A DNA stretch of 64,000 nucleotides. Source: Alisma plantago-aquatica (Eukaryota > Streptophyta > Magnoliopsida > Alismatales > Alismataceae). This document shows positions 55,331 through 64,000 of this stretch, piece after piece. Position 1 is the first letter of the stretch, and every line of letters begins with the position of its first letter. The stretch is taken from positions 68,685,001 through 68,749,000 of the forward strand of contig OY856411.1 in assembly GCA_963693085.1 (NCBI GenBank), in the 5' to 3' direction. The notes under the pieces were generated by a model. The model saw only the letters and a list, made by a program, of their open reading frames with translations. It was not told the origin of the DNA and searched no databases. The position numbers were made by a program, and so were the translations under genes.

Positions 55331-56169
55331 TAACATAAACCATAAACTGGTGATGCTTATTTAGATTGGTTTGTGACCACTAAATTTGATATGCACATAC
55401 TAGGTTTTAACTATATCACTTTTCCTTTTCTTTTCTAGGCTCCTTAGACTTAAAATCACTTTTAGATTTCTTGGGGAAGACATTTGAGGGTTTTAATGCA
55501 ATTTCTATCCAAGAATTTAGATGCATCTCATGAGCTTGTTATATCGACTTATGTGGCTATTCATGGCCAGATGAACAAATGAGGCTTTGTTTTTGTCACA
55601 AATTAATTTTTTTATGATAGATAATACATTCTAAGACCCTCCTATTTGCATTAAATGTAAGTAGTGATTGCTTGTATCTCAAATTTGATCAAACCAAACT
55701 CACACTATGATCATGTTTCTGAGATTCAGTTCGAAGGAGAATTAGAGAAGTTAGATAATGTCATAAGTTAATGATGTTATGACATATATCATACACATTG
55801 TATTTCCATATTACCATGTTGATGTCGTAATCTAGCTAAATTTTGGAAAAATTTATCACACTTCAACATAAGATAAAATATAGACTATATTGCCATGTTC
55901 AAACTTATACTAGTTGTTAACACATACCTTGTTGAGCATGTGATAGAATCCTAAAAGAGTAAGTAATACATCACATTAAGGCATATGAACATGATGAATG
56001 ATAATATTAGGAGTAACTACTAAACTTATATTTATAACTATAGGAAACCAAGTACACCGACTTAAGAGAAGCAAATATTAGAATACCCACATGACATTAT
56101 CTTGGAAAGGCCTCATATACCTTATGGGAAGGATTTAGGAACCCCATAAATGATCTTTCAAGGACAATA
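55331..56169. other. Anonymous AT-rich region
   Basis: Nothing recognised. Confidence 0.35.
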
Positions 56170-56177
56170 TTTCCAAT

Positions 56178-56925
56178 CAGTGTTCAGAAAATCAGTCTAA
56201 TCGACCAAATAATCGATTTTTTAGGTCTACTGCTCCGCATATGAATAATCAGACCTATAATCGGTCTAGGGCAGATTAATCGGTCGCTCGGGGGTATAAT
56301 CGGCCGATTAATCGATGATTTTCAAAATCTGATTGTAGTAATATTTTTTTTGCAACAACCTTTTTCTAAACCTACTATTGGTCATTACAGTTACATTCTC
56401 TTCCCCCTCTTTACATATTTGGTCTTCTCTCCATGTTTTCTCAATAAGTTTATAGCTAAATATTATTGAATTGGTTCTTATTTTTGATGTTTTCTCAAGT
56501 ATCATCAATGTTTTTATTACTTATTTGCTGCTATATTAGTCTATGGCCAAATATTATTATTAGCTGCTCCATATTCAATATTGACTTAGATGCATATTTT
56601 TTATATTGATTACTTAGATATAGTTCATTTTGTTTGTATCTATGCTTAGTTACAATCCATATGATGTTTAACTCCCTACTTTTAGGACATGATTAATCTC
56701 ATATTACATTAATATTCTACTCAAATTTTATTTGTACAATTCTAATATACTACTAATACAAAACTTGTATATGGTCAATATATAATTTATACATATTTAT
56801 AATTAATATTTTAAATCAAAATCGATTGAAACCGATTATTCTCCCACTTATACTCTCGCATATTGTTTATACTCTATTCAGTGACCTATCCGCCCGTACA
56901 CCGGTTACTGCTTTTCAAAATACTG
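56178..56925. mobile_element. hAT-like non-autonomous element, TTAATCGG-rich (748 bp)
   Basis: Left terminus CAGTGTTCAGAAAATCAG and right terminus (reverse complement) CAGTATTTTGAAAAGCAG. Flanks TTTCCAAT (56170-56177) and TTTCCTAT (56926-56933) form an 8-bp target duplication with one mismatch. The left end carries AATCGACC, AATCGGTC, ATTAATCGG and CGGCCGATTAATCG words; the right end has ATCGATTGAAACCGATT. The centre is plain AT-rich DNA without coding capacity. Confidence 0.78.
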
Positions 56926-57444
56926 TTTCCTATCCACTTGTAACATGGATAAATAGGGGTTTATAAGTGTTATGGTAGATAAAATCATGGAGTACAAAAA
57001 GGCACAACAATCAAATGAAGCGATGTGGATGACAAACATAATGTAAGGATTATTATTACAACCCATTCCTTTCTTTACTAGTAATTTGAGGATATTAGAT
57101 AATTCTGGTGTTACTTGCACCTTTATTAATAGTTTACATTATTAAATAATTTTTTAAGGTTTTATGTTAGGTTAATCTTGTTCTTTGATAAGTTAAATAA
57201 AGCATGTTGTGTTAATACATCAAGGTTTGTACCTCAGTCGACACAGAAATAACACACATATATTGGTACAAAGAGACTTAAGAATATTTGAAAAATTAAT
57301 AGAAATTTTATTAATCATAGATAATTAAATTATGAATGTAAAGAAAAAATAATGAACTAAATCACAGTTAAAACGAGGGAGTTATGATACTTTTAGTTTT
57401 CACACATAATTACCGTAGGTTGACAACTAATGGTTAAGCATAGT

Positions 57445-57775
57445 AAAAAATCAATGGTTTGGCAGACTCAATAAGTGACGGTTTGACAGACTAAATAATT
57501 GCTGGTTCTTAAGACTCAAGAACCAACAGTTCTCTAGAATCAACAAGCAATGGTTTAACAAAATCAACCACTGATGTTTTGACAAACTCAACAACCAATG
57601 GATGGACAGACTCAACCACCTATGGTTCAACAAACTCAAATTGATGATTCAAATGACTCAACAACCAATGGTTCACTAGACAAAACAACTATTCGTTAGA
57701 CTCAACATCCAATAGTTTGGTAGAATCAACAACCAATGGTTTGACACTCTCACAAACCAATGGTTTTGAGCTGCT
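57445..57775. repeat. ~30-bp minisatellite
   Basis: About eleven diverged units built on CAATGGTTTGACAGACTCAACAAC-like words (core AACCAATGGTT and GACTCAACAA). Reverse-strand translation gives a false repetitive SLLNHRWLSL-type frame. Confidence 0.85.
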
Positions 57776-58541
57776 CGATCGCCCATCACAAGCAATCTTG
57801 AAAACAACCATAACTTTTGATATACTTATCAAAATTTGAAAAAAAATATTTTTTTGGATTTTTGTTTTAATTTTCCAAAAAATCAGATATGTAAACCATA
57901 AAGAGACTAATCGAAAGGAAATTTCTATGGTGACTTTGGGGAGGAACAAGAAGAATAGGAGAAATCAATGGTTTCTCCTTGGATTCAACTCAGTAGGTTA
58001 GTTTAGCCGTACATTTCTTCACTTCTTCATATTCCCTTACTTGGAATCTCCTGTATCACCTATTAAAGGTTTTCTTTAGCCTGCCTTTGTTATCTTCTAT
58101 CTTTAGCAGACTTTGTGTAGGTATGTTGACCCAACATCAGGCCATTCAGAACTAGTTTTTTAGGTATGGAGCTCAAATCCAAGCTTAGTAGACTAGAATT
58201 CGAGTTTATCTAGCTCTAGCTCAATATCAATAAGCTAGATCGAGTGCGGATGAGTAGAAAATGACCTTTACACCTCAATTCTTATAGAAAGTAATCTAAA
58301 AATCATAAGGGACATGTACTGTCTTCCATGAACATTACAATTTCTGGTTTATTGAGACCAAACATGAGATTTAAGTTGATGATTGATTACTATGATACTG
58401 GTGAAGTCGTATAGATATTTTCACTCAAGAATTATTTGATATGAAGTTATAGTGAATGTTAATGGTAGAATTTGAGGAACCAGAGCCCCGGGTTTGTCCT
58501 AGTTTCTACAATAGTAAATTACATTATGAACATGTGTTCTA
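57776..58541. other. Anonymous region flanking the Sirevirus-like element
   Basis: No gene or repeat recognised. The five bases before the LTR are TTCTA (58537-58541), the predicted target duplication; the partner lies outside the window. Confidence 0.35.
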
Positions 58542-59960
58542 TGAAAAACCACTATAGGGGGGGGTGAATAGGGTTTTTAAATTAATTCAATAATTATTTA
58601 ACTCAAACAACCAACCATAAGAATATTGGACAAGGGGACAAGGATTTAGAGTGGTTCCAACCTTAGCAAATACTAAGGAAGTCAATCCACTACCCGATTG
58701 CTTACCCAACCGGGATTTTGAAAGAATCAAATTTTATTACCTCGCAAAGACTTTACATAAATTACAATTCTTTCACCAAACCCTTCGGACAGCCTTCACC
58801 TAGAAGTAATTGCACCAACCTTGAAGCAGCCTTCTTGAAGTAACTTCAAGCTCCCCCTTGAAGTAGCCTTCCTCTTGAAGTAGTTTCCCGTTGCAATAGC
58901 TTTCTTGAAGTAGTCCGAAGTCCACCTTATCCACCGAGAAGAACCTTCTCCAATCCACAGCCTCCAACCCTAGGAGTAGCAAGGAGAATACAAAGGATAA
59001 AAAGGAACAAGAAGGAAAAAGGAAATTACACTTAACCTTTGAAGCACAAGGCTTTATTTGCCTATATCAAGCGTATAGATCTCCTAACCAATGTATATGG
59101 ACGTGTAATTGCTGTGGATAGGAGATACTAGCCTATAGGACACGAAATTAGAGCAAGGAGAAGAATAGCCAATGCAAGTGTTGCTCAATTTCTCAAAACA
59201 GATTGACAATTGCAAGTGTAAGCTCAAGTGTATCACAAGTGTAGATTGGTAAGTTTAGGTATCCTAAGGCATGTCCTATTTATAGGAATGACCTACAAGT
59301 GCTTAAGGACGTTCTAGACACTTTCTAGGGGGTTCTAAGTGCTTAACTAGCCATTAGGTACACTTTAGTTGCTTTAGCAACGGCTAGTTAATAAATTCTG
59401 CAAGTGTTGTCAGAACACATCTCGGTCAAGGAATTATCGACCGAGATGCCTACTCAGTCGAAGGTTTGTCGACCGACAGGCTCTCTGGAGCAAGTGTTTG
59501 CAACGTTCATCTCCAACTACCAAGTACCTTGTCAGCTGTGTCTAACGACTACTTGGGTCTTTCTCGATCGAGAAGTTTGTGGACCGAGAGTGTCTCAGTC
59601 GAGGAATTTGTCGACCGAGATTGACCCTGTTTCAATATTTCAAATAAAGTGCTAAGTGTATGTATGAGTGTGCATATGTGACACTATTGAGGGGATGACC
59701 TATCTAAGTGTGGTGATTAGTTAGGGAAGATCTAACACTTGATTTACATGATGTCTAAGTACTTGTACATTATATGTTTGTACAAGTTTTACAATTGATT
59801 ACATTCATGAAATAACAAAAATTCAAGCATATAGATTTCCCAAATCTTTTGCCATCCACCTTATTCCTGCAACACTCAAGTAGCACGTTAAATCGACAAG
59901 AATGAAATGTTTGTCATTATCAAAACAAAGGGATTTTACTAATGTCCAATTTAGCCAACA
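58542..59960 (-). repeat. 3' LTR of the Sirevirus-like element
   Basis: 1,419 bp, TGTTGGCTAAATTGGAC...GTGGTTTTTCA on the minus strand. A series of TCGACCGAGA/TCTCGGTCGA words occurs at 59421-59620. It also contains a run of AAGTAGCCTTC-like repeats at 58855-58925. Confidence 0.9.
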
Positions 59961-59975
59961 ATCTCCCCCTTTTTG
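59961..59975 (-). promoter_or_regulatory. Polypurine tract of the Sirevirus-like element
   Basis: CAAAAAGGGGGAGAT on the minus strand, immediately before the LTR start TGTTGGC; primes plus-strand DNA synthesis. Confidence 0.9.
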
Positions 59976-62082
59976 AAGATGACAAACATTTCCTAAATAT
60001 AAAATAAGGAAATATAAAATATGTGAGTTTCATACCTAAAGATTACCTTTTTTAGCCATTCTTGTTTTACAAGTGAGTGCTGGCCGAGATGTTATGAAAC
60101 TCATTTTTAATTTTATGTTTTTGATTTTATATTCTTTCTCCCCCTTTGTCATTTCAAAAAGATATCCAAAGATAATCATTTAGTATGACATTTATTTCTC
60201 CCCCTTAATTTTATGCTCCCCCTAACTGAGATATTCAGTTTGAAAAATAGGGAATAATATAAATGTAAACCATTTATTATCAAATTTAGCCAGAATTTGT
60301 TTCTCAATCATTTGCATAGGATGTTAAGCCTTGAAATGATATGAGTTCCTTCTAAGTTCATGGCATATGTGTATTGATTTCTCACCCATTTTACAAGGGA
60401 TGTTAAGCCCGGAAAATGATATGAGATTCCCTTAAGCTTATGATGGATGCATATTGATTTCTCATCCATTTTGCAAGGGATGTTAAGCCCTGAAAATGAA
60501 ATGAGAATCCTTTTAATCTTAGAGTACATAAAAAATGTCTCTAACCAAATGCACGGGATGTTAAGCCCTGATTTGTTTAGAGAATTTCTTTGAGAACAAG
60601 ATATATCATATTTATGAAATTTGTAGATTTCTTCATAACCAAGAGTAAAAATACTAAGGTCATAACAAGTTTCAAATGATGTTTACAATGTTTTGTAAGC
60701 TTCTTAATCAAATTTGTTTTTGTGAGCTCCCCCTTAATCTTATAATTAAAAGAATTAAAGCTTCTAAGGTAACAATCATTTGATCATAATAAGTTGACCT
60801 TTTATAAACGTTGTGCACTAAAATTATGTTTTCAATAAACTTATTTTGAATCAAGATACTAAGATGAAGTGCATTAAAACTGATGTACGAATAAGCATTG
60901 TGTCAAGCTTATTTTAGGTCGACCTTGACTTCGACCATAGCGCCCCTTGGTCAAATTTAATTTCAACCAAGAGGCAAGTTCTATAGATTTCACATTTGAA
61001 CATTCATATGTGAAGTATAAATTCTGCAGGTAGCTTGATGTCAATTTGGAGCACATTAAGTGATACCTATTATGAAGACGTTTTAACAATTTAATATAGG
61101 CATCATAATGAAGTTTTTGTCCTTGATTACTATTTTGTATTCATTTTGAATGATGTCTCTTAAGCTCTGCTATGGGTGCATAAATTTCAATTCCTTTAGA
61201 TTAATCATAGGATTCTTTAGAAACATGTATCTTTGAAAGCAAGATTAATATCTTAAAGTCAAGATTGTGCTTTAGATTTCTTAGAACAAACAATTAGATA
61301 AAACATTAATATTCTTGTTCTAAGATACACTATTTGGCTTGTCATAGCAACATCATTATTTTATTACAAGCCATCCCCACAATAGTCATTATCTATTATG
61401 TCAAGATGCTTTCAAGCTAATGTCATTTTCAATGATCTGAAACATAATGATCAAGAATAATGTCCATTCATGGTTTGTATATAGGGATTTATTTTAAACA
61501 AGCCAATGAAACATAATGAGCATGGCACAATGATTTTGATAGAACAACAGAAGCATTCAATATAATGATAATTTCATGAAATACAATGATTATGATCATT
61601 TAGACTAAGTATCAATACACATGGTTCCTATATGAATACACCAAGAAATACTATAGGAAAGACCATGATAAAACAATAATTTCTTTGATTAAACTAATCA
61701 TGATTTTCAGTTTTAAACCATTTAAAGGATAACCCAAAATAATCTCATGTAGGTTTATAAGTTTATGGTCTTCAAAATTTATTCTTGTTTTGCATGTAAA
61801 ATCAGTCACTAATAACACATTGATAGCAATTAATCATATTCAACAGATTTATTACAGACTGGAAATTAGTAACCTTCTCGGTCGACGATTTCTCGACCGA
61901 CCGTTATCTCGTTCGATAGTTTCTCGACCGAGAAAGGTTTTGTACTGTTTTAGAACTGTTTTCAGTAATTGCTTTCAAGTAAAAACAAAACTATGAAAGT
62001 TAGAGCTCGAACGTGTTGAGATATGAAATTTGTATATCAAGAATTAGTTTAGGTCAAATCTCAACTAGTTAAATTTAAGTTT
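59976..62082 (-). other. Noncoding internal region replacing pol
   Basis: Where pol should lie there is AT-rich DNA without conserved domains. It holds an ~88-bp tandem array (60296-60570) and a TCGACCGA/TCTCGGTCGA cluster at 61879-61942 like that in the LTR. Several CTCCCCCTT words (60143, 60199, 60727) are extra polypurine-like tracts on the minus strand. Confidence 0.6.
60296..60570. repeat. ~88-bp tandem repeats
   Basis: Three to four units share GGGATGTTAAGCCC(T/G)GAAAATG, ATGAGA-TTCCTT and TTGATTTCTCA(C/T)CCATTTT; copies begin near 60310, 60398, 60477 and a shorter one at 60555. Confidence 0.88.
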
Positions 62083-63767
62083 CTAAGTTTTAGGAACCCA
62101 AACTAAATCATCATTCCTTTTCTTGTATGGGCATGAAAAAGAGTAGTGTCCAAGGCGCAAGCAATAATGACAACTAATGGAGTCAACTTCATTTCTGTTT
62201 CTAGGAATTGTGTTCTTAGGTACAAACATAGTCTTAGTCTTGGATGCTTTAGCTCTTTTGGATTGATTTTTCTTTGGATCATATCCTAGTCCTCTTCTTC
62301 CATTATAACTAGAGGAAATTTTCAGAATATTTTCAAGGATGTCATGTCCTCTTAACTCATTTATTTTTCTTTGTAGCTTAGCAATATCATCTATCTTCTT
62401 GTTTATATCTTTCTTTGCTTGATCTAAATCAAATAATAGAGAGTTTCTTTCTTTTACAACTTCATCATAATCTAAATGTGAACATAAAATAGATTGTCAT
62501 TGAAGATCATTCACTTGAGTTTGCAAGTTTAACTTTTCTAAGGAAAGAAGATTGCAATTATCTTCTACAGATTTTAACTTAAGATCATAATCTTCATTTG
62601 CCTTTTTGAGATCTTCATTTTCAGATGCAAGAGCAAGAAGTTTAACGTTTAAATCATCATTTACTTTATTTGATTTCTTAAGTTTCTTCTTGCACTCAAT
62701 ATATTTCTCATGAGTATCTTGAAGACTAGCAATTAGATCTTCTTTTGGTAGATCAAAAAGACTTACCTCTTCTTGTTATTCATTTGTTGTAGCAATGAGG
62801 CATTCTACTTCTTCTTTTCCATCATCACTATCATCACTTGAATCATCCCATGCAGCTTTATATGCTCTTTCTTTCTTTTTGTGAGATGATTTCTTCCCTT
62901 TCTTGAGTTTTGGACAATCACCTTTCATGTGTCCCTTCTTGCCACATTCAAAGAACCTGGAAGAAGAAACACTAGAAGTTTTATTAGTTTTAAAACTTTT
63001 ATATTGCTTACCATTTACAATGAGAGTTTCTTCTTCACTATCATCTTCACTTGTGTCATGATTGTCCTTGGTTGATGCTTTGAATGCAATGTCCTTCTTT
63101 TTCCCTTGTTGAATTTCACGTTCTCTTCTTTCTTCCTCTTGTAAAGTTGCCTCATGATCTTCTAGGTTGCCAATGAGTTGTTCCATCTTTAGTCGGGTGA
63201 GGTCATTTGCTTCTTCAATGGCCGTCACCTTGGGCTTGTATTTGGGAGGAAGTGATCTAAGGATCTTTGACACCTGATCTTCCTCAAGAACAACTTTACC
63301 TAAAGCATTCAAACCATTTACAATAGAAGAGAATTTTGCATACATTTCACTAATAGATTCATTCGAATCTATACGGAAATGTTCAAACTTTTGTTTAAGC
63401 ATCTAATTTTGGAATTCTTAACTTGAACAGTCCCTTCATAAGTTATAGAAATTCTATGCCAAATTTCATAGGCTGTTTCACAGTTTGATATTCTATTAAA
63501 TTCTCCTACTAAAATTGAACAATAGAGAATACTTACAACCTTTGCATTCATTTGAGCCGATTTTACCGTATTGGTGTCCCAAGCTGCATATTCCATTTGA
63601 GGAAGCTCATAGGGGGTTGACACCATCCTCCATAGATCTCGGCTAATCCCTTGGAAGTAGAATTGCATCCTTCTCTTCCAGTAGGTGTAGTTTGTTCCAT
63701 CAAACATAGGAGGCCTAGCCACAAGTGTTCCTTCAAGGTTGAGGTTGTTGAGTACCCTGTCACCCAT
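62083..63767 (-). pseudogene. Sirevirus-like Gag, long form with two zinc knuckles
   Basis: Starts MGDRVLNNLNLEGTLVARPP (63767). The UBN2/Gag domain has MFDGTNYTYWKRRMQFYF, AKVVSILYCSI and ISEMYAKFSSIVNGLNALGK. A frame change lies near 63400. Knuckle one reads FFECGKKGHMKGDCP, with the first Cys replaced by Phe. From 63402 downward one frame persists, broken by TAA at 62778-62776 and TGA at 62499-62497. It includes a heptad-rich coiled-coil region (KLLALASENEDLKKANEDYD; DLDQAKKDINKKIDDIAKLQ) and knuckle two CHYCLRLGHYSFSCP. It ends ...WVPKT at TAG 62085-62083, where protease would normally follow. Confidence 0.85.
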
Positions 63768-63800
63768 TCTTCAAGACTTGGTTAGAGTTCCTTGAAGCCT

Positions 63801-63812
63801 GTTCTGGTACCA
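63801..63812 (-). other. Primer-binding site (diverged)
   Basis: TGGTACCAGAAC on the minus strand, 2 nt after the 5' LTR; two mismatches to the initiator tRNA-Met site TGGTATCAGAGC. Confidence 0.75.
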
Positions 63813-63814
63813 AT

Positions 63815-64000
63815 TGAAAAACCACTAGAGGGGGGGGTGAATAGGGTTTTTAAATTAATTCAATAATTGTTTAACTCAAACAACCAACCACAAGAATATT
63901 GGACAAGGGGACAAGGATTTAGAGTGGTTCCAACCTTAGCAAATACTAAGGAAGTCAATCCACTACCCGGTTGCTTACCCAACCGGGATTTTGAAAGAAT
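63815..64000 (-). repeat. 5' LTR of the Sirevirus-like element, truncated by window
   Basis: Matches 58542-58727 with only a few differences (for example CTAGAGG vs CTATAGG), so the element is fairly young. The rest lies beyond the window. Confidence 0.9.

Larger units (their letters stand above)
58542..64000 (-). mobile_element. Sirevirus-like copia element lacking pol, cut by window end
   Basis: Minus strand order: 5' LTR (63815 to beyond 64000), primer-binding site, Gag with coiled-coil and two zinc knuckles (63767-62083), ~2.1 kb without coding domains, polypurine tract, 3' LTR (59960-58542, 1,419 bp). The start of the LTR in each copy (TGAAAAACCACTA on +) and the following ~185 bp match closely. 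A long Gag with second knuckle and an AAAGGGGGAGAT tract next to a TGTTGGC LTR start are Sirevirus hallmarks. No protease, integrase, RT or RNase H is present, so it is an internally deleted, non-autonomous derivative. Confidence 0.85.

Noticed and set aside
57451..57639. Leu/His-rich minus-strand frame
   Set aside because: Artefact of the 30-bp minisatellite.

Overview
This window looks like repeat-bloated nuclear DNA of a flowering plant. It is AT-rich and carries no bacterial-style gene blocks. Nearly everything recognisable is a plant transposable element: Ty1/copia elements primed by initiator tRNA-Met, a Sirevirus-type copia, two plant L1-type LINEs, a TRIM, a SINE, a CACTA-type miniature and several hAT-like miniatures. 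The species cannot be named from the sequence. I see no intact host gene. A few exon-like pieces, all on the + strand, suggest that one or more host genes have been inflated or broken by insertions.

Layout, left to right. 1-2310: end of a hAT-like element, first copy of a diverged 0.8 kb duplication, a 727-bp hAT-like miniature, and a decayed DEAH-box splicing-helicase fragment. 2531-4737: a 2.2 kb non-autonomous copia element with a perfect CGTTT target duplication. 5026-10201: a full-length but dead copia element with target duplication AATCC. 10202-15985: mostly anonymous, with two exon-like segments and a 957-bp hAT-like element. 15981-16395: a TRIM that carries an extra inverted LTR. 17496-22904: a decayed LINE flanked by 61-bp repeats and interrupted by a CACTA-type miniature. 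23690-26793: copia remnants and a CCGGTT-rich hAT-like element.

26847-42054 is one copia element (target duplication GGTAT). Two related long elements of about 4.7 and 5.1 kb are nested in it in opposite orientations, each with its own 5-bp target duplication. I interpret these as giant solo LTRs of a Ty3/gypsy family. A tRNA-derived SINE directly abuts the copia target duplication. 42234-43720 holds exon-like pieces and the second copy of the duplication. 44364-49471 is a second, much better preserved LINE with a 13-bp target duplication; its ORF2 frame runs unbroken apart from five stop codons. 49540-50290 is an older LINE tail. 50647-52124 and 56170-56933 are further hAT-like elements. 58542 to the window end is a minus-strand Sirevirus-like element that kept gag but appears to have lost all of pol.

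The most interesting pattern is a group of five otherwise dissimilar elements (1117-1843, 12884-13840, 26269-26785, 50655-52116, 56178-56925). All begin with C followed by a hAT-like terminus, are flanked by 8-bp direct repeats (one perfect, three at 7/8, one at 6/8), and are filled with a short motif unique to each family (GACACG, AATTTCG, CCGGTT, GTATCC, TTAATCGG). Other standouts are the TRIM with a perfect 82-bp hairpin, a doubled polypurine tract with conserved spacing in two non-autonomous copia elements, and the two giant LTRs that carry unrelated motif arrays at matching positions.
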